NCBI GenBank assembly: GCA_947462335.1
Contig: OX381709.1
Coordinates: 66,394,609-66,458,608, forward strand
DNA: 64,000 nt
DNA from: Harmothoe impar
Lineage: Eukaryota > Annelida > Polychaeta > Phyllodocida > Polynoidae
Reading direction: 5' to 3'
Part shown: one piece after another, positions 30,723 through 43,199 of the stretch
Layout of the letters: each line of letters begins with the position of its first letter
Numbering within the stretch: position 1 is the stretch's first letter
The notes under the pieces: model-generated
Told to the model about the DNA's origin: nothing
The model's input: only the letters and a program-made list of their open reading frames with translations
The model's database searches: none
Made by a program: the position numbers and the translations under genes

Positions 30723-32518
30723 ACTAAGAGGGTCACGTCCTCGGCAAGTTGATTATGGGGCTACAGAGTTCTGTCATTAATAACATAGAGGGTCCTATCA
30801 TAATCCAACTAATGGTACAGGAAACACAACGGGCAGATCAGTGGAACTTCCCCTTCGCGTGGGTGAGGAGGGTAAAGGTGCAAGTTGGGGTTCAGCAATT
30901 GGAATCAGGAGGATGAGAGCAGCAGGGGGTATGAACTACGGTAGTGTGTGCTGGACCAGCCAGTTAAGCTTCACAGACTCTGTGATCTAATACCGACACT
31001 CCGGGGGATAATCCACGATGCGGACCGATAACCTGCGACCGTTAGGGTCATACTTTGATGCGTCAATTATCCTGGCATGGTATTGAATGTGGTTGGGAAG
31101 AGATGGGAAAGGCCAGAATACTTATCTAGATGGATAGCAAATGGGAAATGGTATACATACTTGATATGTACTAAATAAAATAGACGGCATAGTTTTCAAA
31201 CATATAATGGCATGTCACCCACAACACTTGGAAAAGAGGGTTTGCATAGTTATCATTAACCTAGAACGTATGGGACTTTATTTCTCATTTCATTCCCCGC
31301 CTCACAAGGACACTACAAACAGTATTTCTTTAGTCATGTAAGTTATCCCCTCAGGAATTCACCTAACTCGCCCAAGGTTTAAACCTTTTTTAGTAAAGCC
31401 AGTTTTCTTGTATTTAAGTTATTACAGACAGGCAGATGTGCAGGCAGACATGAATGTGGCAAGGAGTAAGGAAGACACACACACTTGAAAAAGTAAAGGA
31501 GTCGCCATGACTCTGACAGTCAGGGTCACTGTCAGACTACCATGTGACTCTGATAATGGGGACTCTGGACAACAGGCGTATTAGTGAACAGGCCAGATGA
31601 GGTCTGTGAGAGTAGTGAGTAGAAGAGGCTATTGCCAAAGAGAGGTCGATAACAAGACATGATTTCATTATTCATGACTATTGACATGAAACCCATCATG
31701 TCTAAAGCACTGATGAACACTTGAACAATCGGTCTCACTGACAATCGAGGAGAATTAATATTCAACATGGGCCTAACCCAAAGAGGTACGAAGTACATCG
31801 TTACCTATTCACTGATCATATTACTGCTTAATATGGCAAATATGTATTTGAATCTGAATAAGGAGCTGTATTTGTGACATACGGTAATGCATTTTTATGG
31901 ACGCATGTACCCCAAGGAATTGTTCGGACAGAAAGCGTCGACAGAGGCTACCATTCAATAAAAATTCAATTCAATTCAATTCATATCCACCAATTCCCCA
32001 TGTTTGATAAGGTTAAGTTAAGTTATACTTGTCTCAGTCTATATTGCAGCCATATTCATGAAATTAGATGTCAATGTCATATGTCTATATGAAGTAATTA
32101 TCAGTGCCATTGAATCAAAACTCAGACATATAGTTGTTTCCCTGACTAACCAATATGACTAATCTCTACTGTTTATGTATACCAGTATTTATATATTTTG
32201 TACAGTTTATCGTTATATTGAATTCCGACATTTAGACATAGTGGACCATTCTATGACATGTCTGAAATCGTGATAGAGGCTCTGACTTGTGCTTCCCACT
32301 GGTACCAAACTACTGTTGCTCGCCCCATCAGGTGGTATCCTTTGTAACTATTTTCGGAGTCAACACCTCTCTTAATTGACTCTTCATGAAGAGTCAAAAT
32401 ACCAAAAATCCTGCTGCTGTGGGAAGAGTCAAGTACATTTGACTCTACACTGATGGTAGTCAAGTTGTACTCTCTATATCATGTAGGTGTATGATAAGGA
32501 CAAACTGTGTTATAATAA

Positions 32519-32916
32519 GGCCAGAAAAAATAAAAGGTGTGTTTCAGGCAAAAAAGGGCCGACCCTAGCATTTTTTTCCGATTTTGGAGAATTTTTTTTT
32601 TTTTTGCAAAATATTCATATTTTTCGGAATTCTTAGCAATTTTTTGGTCAAGAAGAACAGTTCAATGCCTAATTAAATGTCCAGCCTCAGGAAATTGCTT
32701 ATTAACAAGGATATCCAATAATTTCATGATATTCCTAGTTATAGTAAGAATCGGTGAGTCGTCTTAATGACCCGCGAGTCGATATGGCAGTCCGCGACTC
32801 ATTCAAGGTACCTCCAACATTCAAAAAAAAAAAGAAAAAAAAAAAAAATCCGACCTACCTACCCTAAACTTTTGGACCATGTTGCCTGAAACACACCTTC
32901 TTTTTTTTTTTTGGCC
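32519..32916. mobile_element. GGCC-ended terminal-inverted-repeat element, copy 2
   Basis: Same termini as the copy at 3108: GGCC, A-rich, AGGTGTGTTTCAGGC, and GCCTGAAACACACC then a T-run and GGCC. The interior diverges but keeps CCGACCCTAGC near one end and CCGACCTACC near the other. Confidence 0.75.
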
Positions 32917-33409
32917 TAATATGGATCAACAGGTGAAAAGGTGCTTTCCCGGGGGATTTTTAGACCTGACTCTGGCTACCTGGGAGCATCAAATAGGCAG
33001 AATGGTGGAAAACATACCCTACCAATGCTGAGAGAATGGGAAATATAGTATTCTTCCGAGATTATTTTATCTTTGGTGCCAACAATCCAACAATCTATAT
33101 ATTTGAATTGTGAATGGAATGTTTTCTATGGGAAATTGCCACATATTTCTAGTTGGTTACACCTCCATCCCCGATACCCTTTTCATGTGCCTGGCCACCA
33201 ATGGTTGCATGGTCAGTAGCCATTAGAAGTGGTCTGGAATGACAAGGGCGCCACGAAATGCTTCGCCAAATGCAATCTGTATATTGACTATATGGCAAGT
33301 TATCGAAAATAAAAAAGCTGCATAGGCCAACCAGCATACTCCTGATTCGTCCGACACAAACATCCCCAAAGCCACAGTCTCCTTCCCACAAACTTGGGTT
33401 TTAGTTCCC

Positions 33410-33760
33410 AACATAATCCCAACAACTTTTCCCTGATCCCGACGCAGAGCACGAACGAAACGCAAATCCGCCTGTCCGCCGCAATTGTATTTCTCCATTT
33501 CTGTCTGCCACCGCCGCCTCAAAGGTAATCCCAGATTAACTAAAACACAGGGTCTCACTCGGCGGCTATGGGGCTCACGGAGGTGGCCTGACAGTCGGGC
33601 TGAGCAGCTCCCACCAGCTCTGAGTCAATCGAGTTAACGACCGGCCGCGAGTCAGACGCGTTCGGCACCTGTCAGACGTGCGCCCACAGCCGCGCCGAAA
33701 AGTTCACCGTCGACGCCGCCCGAAATGAATTGATCAAATTTAATGCGCCCGACCAATTCC
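33410..33760. promoter_or_regulatory. CpG-rich patch with GAGCAGCTC
   Basis: Contains GAGCAGCTC at 33602-33610 and GATCAAATTTAATGCGCCCG near its right end. Confidence 0.3.
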
Positions 33761-36210
33761 ATCAGGTGCAAGCGTCGGGAGGCGGCCCTGGAGAGGTGCA
33801 TACGTGCCCTGGGAGCGGAGTGTGGTGTAGGGGCGGAGTAAGGGGAGGGGTGTGGACCAGAGGGGTGTTAGAAGAAGGTCTGCAGGGGTGTGGTATACTT
33901 GTATAAGGAGGGGGTTTAGGAGGGATGGACAACTGAAGAGGCTGTGTGGACTGGACACTAGTGGACAGTAACCTCGGGGTGAGATGGGGGAATGATCCTT
34001 TGAGTAGTATGGAGACCGTTTCAGTAGTAGTGGAGAGACACGATCTATGCAGTTTGTAATTGTGACAATTCCAAGGTTAGAGTCATCGCAATATATAGAG
34101 ATTGAGCGTGTGCGTGGCCTCATAGATGACTCAGGGTAAGCTGGATCTGTAGCTTATCATGTACTTAGATATGGTACTCCTTTATAACCATTTGTTGATC
34201 AATTCTGGCATCAGAAATGGATTCCTTGTTAAAAAGTACCCTCAAGTCATACTATATGTTATTCCATTTCAGGCCAGCAGGTGGGTGTGGGTGAGCAGGT
34301 GGGTATGGGAGAGCAGGTGGGTGTGGGTGTGCAGGTGGGTGTGGCGACAGTTGCAGGCTGCAGGCATCTACCGCCTTCTGTCCCTGTCAAAAAACAAGTC
34401 GGTCGGATTATAAACGGCAAAGATATGGGTGGTACAATTTCGCTCTGCACTCCTTTCATGCTGCCGTAGTAGAAATCTCATGCTGTGTCGTTGAATTCTC
34501 GCGGAGTACAAGAACTGCTAATGGCGCCACCATATCTTTGACGGGTGGAAAGAGAACTAAAAAGCTTTTTTTTTTGGGGGGGGGGGATTTTTAATAATGT
34601 AGAGGGCATTTTTAAATCAAGGGTGGGGGGGGGGCATGTTGAAGTGCTGGCTTGTGGAAGTGGGTGCAGTAAGATGGTGCAGAACAATATGACTTTTGGC
34701 ATATATTTTACTTCTTGAAATGTGTTACCAATGGTGTTACCACAGGACATGTCCAGTTCTTGCCCGGCTTGGCGGTAGATCTTTGAAGTTAGATGGTATT
34801 TGAAGTAAGATAGAGGTACAAGATGAGAGAAATAGTACAACTTTGGCTCAAAATATGATTTCTATCTTTGACGAAGAATAATAATACCTTGGAGCCTATG
34901 GTCGCCCGTTACTGAGGGTAGTTTGGTTTTAGTACATTTCCATAACACTGAAAGGTAGAAAAAATTGTTGAAGATCGCAGGTGAATATTACGAAGAAAAA
35001 ATGAGTATTTGGAAAATTTTTAGAAGGAATTATTTGTCCCCCGATCTTGCCTTCCTCTCTGTTTTGTCCCCTTTTGTCTATGTCGAACAGCAACTGAATG
35101 ACAAACGTTTTCCCATGTCCCAAATATGTCTTAAAACACAAAATTAGGCAGTGTATATTACTCAGGGTTAATTAACCCTGAGTCAAAAACTGCAATGGAT
35201 GCTGCACTTTTACACTTCAGCTAAATGTATTACTTAAAACCACCAAAGGGCATGATTAGATAACCAATCGAGAAGGTGTATTCACAAGTTTTCACGATAC
35301 CCCGGGACGATACCACCTGCAGCTCTGTAGTCACAAGATAATTATATGATAGTACAGATATACATGTATATGAGATTCAAGGCGATTGGGAGATGCGATC
35401 AGATGTTCATGGGAGAACATACAGAATACCTCTGGTATGTATGTAAAGATGTCGATTATGTGGAAAGTTGTAGTATCAATATGGCTTGCCCAATTACTTC
35501 CATATTTGGGTTGAGCATTGATTATATGTTGTAAGTGACCCATGAGAAGTCTCAGGGGTTTATATGCTAATTTGAGATGCTAGGATTTCGCCTTAAGAGA
35601 CCGTGTCCAATGCTTCTGGGGAGAGGGCATTTATAAGTGTCAATACCCGTCGTGATAAGCTTGAAATAAATGTGTGAGGAGTATATTCAAAAGAGTGTCC
35701 GTGTGATTAACATCACAGATAACTCAGGAGTTAAGGATATAATTTGACATAATTTAATTTGAAGTTTTAATGTTTGAGGTAGTAGCCACATATCAGTCAC
35801 AAAGGTTCTGTGGTATACCACTGAGAGTTTTTGAGAGTCAGCCTGATCCTTGAATGACAGTCAGGCAGGACAATTCTTCATACCAAAGTCAGTCTGAACT
35901 TTATTTCCACAGCAGCTCTGCATATATTGGTATATGAGCCCCCATGTTGCTACAAACCTAAATGACTGGTGGTCTATGATAGCACACTCTACTCTATTCA
36001 AGACAACAGTATTATTTGAATGGTATTTTCGTGTGCATCAGTATGGGGCTAATGATCATAAATCATTGCTTAATCAGAGGTATTCTCCCTCAGGTTACAA
36101 TTATAATGCTTAATTATCTCTCTGAGTCGAGAGTCAGCTAGGCACTGCTGGACGCACACTAGTGCCTGGCCATCTCTGCTGTCTGACCCTCTCTGTGGCA
36201 GAGGATAAGC

Positions 36211-36313
36211 GAGTCCAGAATTGGCTGACTTTCATGCCAATGCGTCGGGCATTGTTGAACCCTGTTTGGATAGAAAGTTGGACAATGCTGGACTCACATT
36301 GGCATGAAAGTCA
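36211..36313. repeat. Double-stem foldback
   Basis: TGACTTTCATGCCAATG (36226-36242) and its exact reverse complement (36297-36313), flanked by GAGTCCAG and CTGGACTC in the same inverted arrangement. Confidence 0.75.
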
Positions 36314-36448
36314 AGCAATTGTGAACCATCTTTATAGTCAAGGTCAGCCTGACTTTCACATAAGGGTGGTTTTGGTAGCTGGAATTCACTTCTTTATCTG
36401 TGTACGGGTATAAAAATCACACAGTATATTAGGCGTCATCGCATAATA

Positions 36449-36655
36449 TACACGGAGAGAAGTAAAGGTGTCAACTGTGTTTCCCACGTGGCTCTAGTAA
36501 GATAGAGAGTCAATCAAGCAACTTGAGTTGACTCTCTACTATTAGTGTCAACTTGAGTTGACTCTCTACTATCAGTGTCAATAGCAGAATCAATAGCTGT
36601 TTGACACTCCATTTTTGCCAGAGCCACAGTTGACACTTTTACTTTTCTGTGTGTG
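36449..36655. mobile_element. Small MITE-like element with about 30-bp inverted ends
   Basis: AGAAGTAAAGGTGTCAACTGTG at the left versus CACAGTTGACACTTTTACTT at the right. The interior holds a 32-bp direct duplication with AACTTGAGTTGACTCTCTAC. Confidence 0.65.
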
Positions 36656-36899
36656 AATAAAAAGAGCAATCATCAACAAGAAACTCCATAGCTTAGTCAG
36701 AAGCTTTCCACATTCCATAGTACAAATGTATCCAAAGTGTAAATGTCAAAACAAAGTTAACTTTTTACATCTCATTCAATGCATGTATCCTTTCAACTAA
36801 ACCATGGCCTGTGCACTCAATATGGCTGCCCCACCCCTTAATTCGCTATCTGGTTGTTTTCTCCCATCTCCCCCTTAAACCCTCACCACACAACTCTGT

Positions 36900-37690
36900 C
36901 TGCCAGCAGGCGCCGAGGCTGCCCTTATTCAATAAGCACCTCGTGATTGGTATTAATCTTTAGCCTCGGGAAATGTAGCTCGGGGTTGTGGTGAGGCACG
37001 AGCTGCGGGAGTGGAGGGAATGAGGGGCACAGTGGGAGGCAGCGGGCGCCGAGACGTCACTTCTTTGTCATTACGCCCGCTCGTCGGCAGTAAGTCCGTG
37101 CTCGCGTTATTATTGACATGGTTGGGAGGTAAGGGGTGGGGCGGACGCTCCTTCGTCGTCGGCGGTTCCGGCTCCGCACTATTTGTCGGGAGCGCTGCGT
37201 GCGCCGACTTCCGGATTAATTTGTCACGCGTGCGTAGAATGGCGGAGCGCGGCGGCAGCGTGGGTCGGCAGCCAGTTGGACATGGAACTATTGGGCGCGG
37301 CCCGGGGCGCGCGCGCCGCTGCCGTCTCCCATGCCTCCAGCAGGAGTTATTAGACCACTTTCCGCGGCGACAAAGGTAATTACGCACGGCCGACGAAGAG
37401 GCAGCGCGCTCAATCGCCCCTTAATGGCGAAAATAAATACTCCGGGCAGAAACCGCTGCTGAGACAGCCAAACAATCGGCCGTCCCGGGGGCCTCCAATT
37501 ACGGGTCGCTTCCCTCGTGACGTTGGCGGCGTCAGAGGGAAGGGCAGCAGAGAGACGATTGGTTATCGCGCAGCCCAGCACTATATACCTCCACCCACTC
37601 CCCCTCACCACACCCCCAAACTTAGCTCGATTCCCAACCGTGGGCCCGCCACTTCGCCGGAAGCGCGCGCAAGGACATCAATTATTGTGA
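36900..37690. promoter_or_regulatory. CpG island (about 0.8 kb)
   Basis: The largest CpG-rich block of the gene-poor interval, with an ETS-like GACTTCCGGATTAAT near 37,207 and CGCGGCCCGGGGCGCGCGCG. It would suit a promoter or enhancer; no adjacent exon recognised. Confidence 0.35.
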
Positions 37691-38609
37691 GGTTTCGGGG
37701 AAATCACGTGCTGGAGTCTGGTTGATTGGCGGGGTCCTGTGGGGGTGGGCGCGGATGAGTCGTGGAGTCGGTGGGGGCTGGAGGGGGTGGGAGGGGAGGA
37801 GTCTGTAGGAGGAGTAGGTAGGTGGCGGGGGTGCGTATGTACAGTTGGGTAGGAGGTGTGTGTGGTACTGGTAGGAAATGGGAATGACAAGTTCATCGAA
37901 CTATGTTTCTGTGCAGGACTCACAACTGCGCATGCGCACAGAAGGAATCATGTGCTTACTATAAAAAGCAATCCCCTTCTAATGAATGCTACCAAATGTA
38001 TATATTTGGGTAACTTTGCATAAAACATGTCCACTTCAGAATGGTACAAGATGGTATCAATGTGCATATTTAGACCAAATATCGGCATCCATATAGAGAT
38101 GGCCGATGCATGCAATGGGTCCTCAAACTAAAGTAGTGAGATTTACCAGTAAGTCTATGGCAGACTTGGGCAATATTCAAATTTAATTTTCGTCGGGATT
38201 CACTGTATTCCGGGACGTATTTCTTGTTGTAGCCGGCACTAATTTCTGGCATTACCTATTCAATCCCCTTCTCAGACCTTGATATTTAACTCTGTTTGAA
38301 TTAAAAGCTCCAACAGAAAACCTAATCTGAAACCGTGTTGCCCAATATCCCCCGTCTTTCTTCACGCGCCTTTCTAATCTACAAGCCGTCAAGCGGGACT
38401 TTAAACTGGGTGATATATCTCGGATTGATCGCTTAATTTACATTTCGAATCCCAGTAATTCCGGCAAATAATTTCCCGAGGTCAAAAGTGGTCTTGCTGT
38501 TGGTTGTCGTTACGCGACGGAGTTAATTTGGACGCCATGTTGGCGCTTGTCGCCCCCTCTGGTGGTGGGGGCCGGTAGCGGCGGGCTGTCGCTGAATCGG
38601 ACGAACGTC

Positions 38610-38862
38610 TTAACCCTTCAAGGGCCGCATAGTGCATTAATGCATAATGTTTTTTGTATTCATGATGCGTGAATGCAGCCCTGGCGAATAACTCGCCATT
38701 GCAACATTCATTCATCATGCCGCTATGGGAGTGTATCAACTCTGTAGGGTCGGCCTGATGCTTGAAATGAGCCCTGGATAGTTACTGGGCAGGGCTGCAT
38801 TAAAGTAGCAGGACGATAAAGGACATGATGTACCAAAGCACCCTGCGGCCCTTAAAGGCTTA
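38610..38862. mobile_element. Palindromic MITE, copy G
   Basis: TTAACCCTTCAAGGGCCGCA at the left, TGCGGCCCTTAAAGGCTTAA at the right; hairpins GCGAATAACTCGCC and GATAGTTACTGGGC are degenerate. It lies in the gene-poor region. Confidence 0.85.
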
Positions 38863-39239
38863 ATTGGGGGCTTAGGTGCGGCGCGGGTGGCGCTGACACC
38901 GGAGGCCGACAGGCGCAGCCGACAACTCCCGTCGGAGATGAAAACACGACCATGTACCCCAAGGCCGACCAGTCTCACCTCCAACACTTCTTGAAATTTC
39001 TCTAACTCTTTCGAATTTCAATGATTGGCTCGAAATGGCTTCAGAATGCCCGGAGGCCCTGCTGGGGAGGTCTAGGTAGCTGGTTGACGCGTTTCGGTGG
39101 TGTTTCAGGCTGGTTCTGGGGGTGCTGCCGCGTGGTAGGCGTGCTCCAGGGCTGTGTTCATCATTCATCAAACCAGCCGCTTTAATTCGTGGTCGCGCGG
39201 CGCCGCAGAGCCGCCAATTTACATGATTGTGTCTTGTCT

Positions 39240-39396
39240 GATTCACCTTACTCTCTCCGACACTCTGCCCACCCAGCACGCAGTGTTCACCACCACACTC
39301 ACTCACACACTCTTCCACTCACTCACTCACTCACCCACTCACTCACGCACACAGTCTTTACTGCCACACTCACCCACACACTCTTCCACTCATTCA

Positions 39397-39454
<58 letters not shown>

Positions 39455-39990
39455 GTAGATTCACCTTACTCTCCAACACTCTGCCCACCTAGCACGCAGT
39501 GTTCACCACCACACTCACTCACACACCCACTCCCCACCCACTCGCTGACCTACCCACCCACTCACTCACTCACTCACTCACTCACTCACTCACTCACCCA
39601 CTCACTCACTCACTCACTCATTCACTCACTCACTCACTCACTCACTCACTCACCCACTCACTCACGCACACAGTCTTCACCACCACACCCACTCACACAC
39701 TCTTCCACTCACTCACTCACTCACCCACTCACTCAGGCAAACAGTCTTCACTGCCACACTCACTCACACACTCTTCCACTCACTCACACACACACAGGGT
39801 AGATTCACCTTACTGTCTCCAACACCCTGTCCACCCAGCACGCAGTGTTCACCACCACACTCACTCACACACCCATTCCCTCACTCACTCACAAACTCAC
39901 CCACCCACCCTGACACTCACTCACTCACTCACTCACTCACTCACTTACTTACTCAATCAGGGGGTAGAATAGATTCACCTTACTGTCTCC
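39240..39990. repeat. (CACT)n/(CA)n array with four higher-order repeats
   Basis: CACT- and CA-rich simple sequence punctuated by the block GATTCACCTTACT..CAACACTCTGCCCACC..AGCACGCAGTGTTCACC at about 39,240, 39,460, 39,800 and 39,970. Confidence 0.92.
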
Positions 39991-40804
39991 GACACTCTGC
40001 CCACTCTCGCACACGCACCAAAATTATTGGTCTAAATATGTATACTGGCCGGGGCGCTTATCAATTTAATCGGAGATACGCCCCAGAGCTTATTCAAGAC
40101 CGACGCTTTTTGAAGACCGGCGCTTATATAAGACCGGTGCCTAGACAGGCCTCTATATGTTACACATACCCAAAGTCATCTACACTCTAGAAGCGTGAGG
40201 GGCGATATACTGATGCAATGTAGTCCAATATTTGGTACAAGATGAAGAGGAAGATGAGCAATGGAGAAGAAGACGCATAAAGTCAACTTAACTCTGCATG
40301 ACCAGTCAATACTGCGTCTGGGACTTTGCTCTCCTTTCCTGTTAAAACTACTTATTTGCTGACAATGATTTCCACTCAACTCAGAACTTACCCTAATGAG
40401 GCTGCACTCTCACCACTAACGTGCTACTCGTTAGTTGACTACAACAGCACGAGAACAAGGTAGCAAGGTGGTTTTGTGTACTAATGCTGAAAAATTTGCC
40501 ATGACAGACAAAAAATGCTCGGAGGTCTTACAGATGCTCCCAGGAATTTGAAAAAGGGGGGGGGGGGTCCACCAAACACCAAAGTACCACTTCAAAAGGA
40601 TCAAATTAGGGAGTGCTCATTTTTTAACAACAGGGGGGGGTGGTTAGATTTCGCGTGGAGCGCACACATTTTTTTTACCCCCCCTACAGGGGTCAACATT
40701 TTTTACCCCCCCCCCCCGGCAGGCCGAAAATTGTGCGCGTTCGCGCCCCTTTGTAGCATAGTAATGCGCAGGTTTTTTGCCCTCAAAACAGGTTGAATTT
40801 CCCC
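39991..40804. other. Gap between two tandem arrays
   Basis: Includes direct GACCGGCGCTTAT-type copies (40,040-40,140) and a segment with long G and C runs around TTTACCCCCCCTACAGGGGT (40,550-40,810) that is probably a degenerate repeat. Confidence 0.4.
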
Positions 40805-43195
40805 CCCCCCTGGATGAAGGGAGAACAGGATGAAGGGAGAACAGGGATAAATGGAGAAAAACAGAAAACGGGATAAACGGAGAACGGGATGAGCGAAGAA
40901 TGGGATAAAGGGAGAGCAGGATAGAGGGAGAACGTGATAAACGGAGAAAAACTGAGAACGGGATGAACAGAGAATGGGATAAATGGAGATAGGGATAAAC
41001 GGAGAAAAACAGAGAACGGGATAAATGGAGAACAGGATAAATGGAGAACAGGGTAAACGGAGAACAGGATAAACGGAGAACGGGATAAACTGACGGGATA
41101 AACGGAAAACTGGATAAACGGAGAACGGGATAAACGGAAAACGGGATAAACGGAGAACGGGATAAACGGAGAACGGGGTAAACGGAGAACGGGATAAATG
41201 GAAAACGGGATAAACGAAGAACGGGATAAAGGGAGAACGGGGAGAAACGGAGAAAGGCTGAACGGGATAAAGAAAGAACGGGAGAATGGGGAAGGGAGAA
41301 CGGGATGAACGGAGAACGGGATAAAGGGAGAACGAGACAAACGGAGAACGGGATGAACTGAGAACAGGATAAAGGGAGAACGTGATAAAGGGAGAACGTG
41401 ATAAAGGGAGAACGGGATAAAGGGAGAATGGGATAAAGGGAGAACGGGATAAACAGAGAAGGGGATATAAACAGAGATGGGGATAAACGGAGAACGGGAT
41501 AAATGGAGAACGGGATAAAAGGAGAACGGGGGAAAACGGGAGAAACAAAGAGCGGAAGAAACAGATAATGGGAGAACGGGAGAAAGGGAGAACGGGATAA
41601 ACGGAGAACGGGATAAACGGTGAACGGGATAAACGGTGAACGGGATAAACGGTGAACGCTATAAACGGTTAACGGGATAAACGGAGAACGGGATAAACGG
41701 AGAACGCGATAAACAGAGAACGGGATAAACGGTGAACGCTATAAACGACAAACGGATAACGGGATAAACGATAAACGGATAACGGGATAAATGGGGAAAG
41801 GGAGAAAAGGATAAACGAAGAACGGGATAAACGGAGAACGGGATAAACGGAGAACGGGATAAACGGAGAACAGGATAAACGGAGAAAGGAGAACGGGATA
41901 AAGGGAGAACGGGACAAACGGAAAGTGGAGAAGGGGATGAATGGATTAAGATAGAACGGGACAAAGGGAGAAGGGGATGAACGGAGAAGGGGACGAACGG
42001 AGAACGGGATAAATGGAGAAAGGGATAAACAGAGAACGCTATCAACGGCGAATGCGATAAATGGGGAACGCGATAAACGGAGAACGCGATAAACGGAGAA
42101 CGCGATAAACAGAGAACGGGATAAACGGTGAACGCTATAAACGACAAACGGATAACGGGATAAACGATAAACGGATAACGGGATAAATGGGGAAAGGGAG
42201 AAAAGGATAAACGGAGAACGGGATAAACGGAGAACGGGATAAACGGAGAACGGGATAAACGGAGAACGGGATAAACGGAGAACGGGATAAATGGAGATAG
42301 GGAGAACCGGGATAAACGGAGAACGGGATAAACGGAGAACGGGATAAACGGAGAAAGGAGAACGGGACAAACGGAAAGTGGAGAAGGGGATGAATGGATT
42401 AAGATAGAACGGGATAAAGGGAGAAGGGGATGAACGGAGAAGGGGACGAACGGAGAACGGGATAAATGGAGAAAGGGATAAACAGAGAACGCTATCAACG
42501 GCGAATGCGATAAATGGGGAACGCGATAAACGGAGAACGCGATAAACGGAGAACGGGATAAACAGAGAACGGGATAAACAGTGAACGCTATAAACGACAA
42601 ACGGATAACGGGATAAACGGATAACGGGATAAATGGGGAAAGGGTGAAAAGGATAAACGGAGAACGGGATAAGCGGAGAATGGGATAAACGGAGAACGGG
42701 ATAAACGGAGAACGGGATAAATGGAGATAGGGAGAACCGGGATAAACGGAGAACGGGATAAACAGAGAACGGGATAAACGGAGAAAGGAGAACGGGACAA
42801 ACGGAAAGTGGAGAAGGGGATGAATGGATTAAGATAGAACGGGATAAAGGGAGAAGGGGATGAACGGAGAAGGGGACGAACGGAGAACGGGATAAATGGA
42901 GAAAGGGATAAACAGAGAACGCTATCAACGGCGAATGCGATAAATGGGGAACGCGATAAACGGAGAACGGGATAAACGGAGAACGGGATAAACAGAGAAC
43001 GGGATAAACAGTGAACGCTATAAACGACAAACGGATAACGGGATAAACGATAAACGGATAACGGGATAAATGGGGAAAGGGAGAAAAGGATAAACGGAGA
43101 ACGGGATAAACGGAGAACGGGATAAACGGAGAACGGGATAAATGGAGATAGGGAGAAACGGAGATAGGGAGAAATGGAGAACGGGATAGACGGAG
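40805..43195. repeat. 16-bp minisatellite, about 2.4 kb, with 400-450-bp higher-order units
   Basis: Core unit CGGAGAACGGGATAAA. A marker variant (GGGATAAATGGGGAAAGGG) recurs at about 41,785, 42,181, 42,627 and 43,062, giving higher-order spacing of about 396, 446 and 435 bp. Minus frames up to 542 codons are open only because the units lack stops in those frames. Confidence 0.95.
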
Positions 43196-43199
43196 AACA

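Larger units (their letters stand above)
30730..36200. other. Gene-poor interval
   Basis: AT-rich with one GGCC-ended element (32,519), a CpG patch (33.4-33.8 kb), a GGTGGGTGTGG-type repeat at 34,270-34,350 and several small foldbacks built on GACTCT motifs (31,495-31,560; 32,365-32,450). No gene supported. Confidence 0.5.

Noticed and set aside
33149..33558. Minus ORFs of 80 and 111 codons
   Set aside because: Overlapping frames in a CpG-rich patch, no domain, no splice or poly(A) support.
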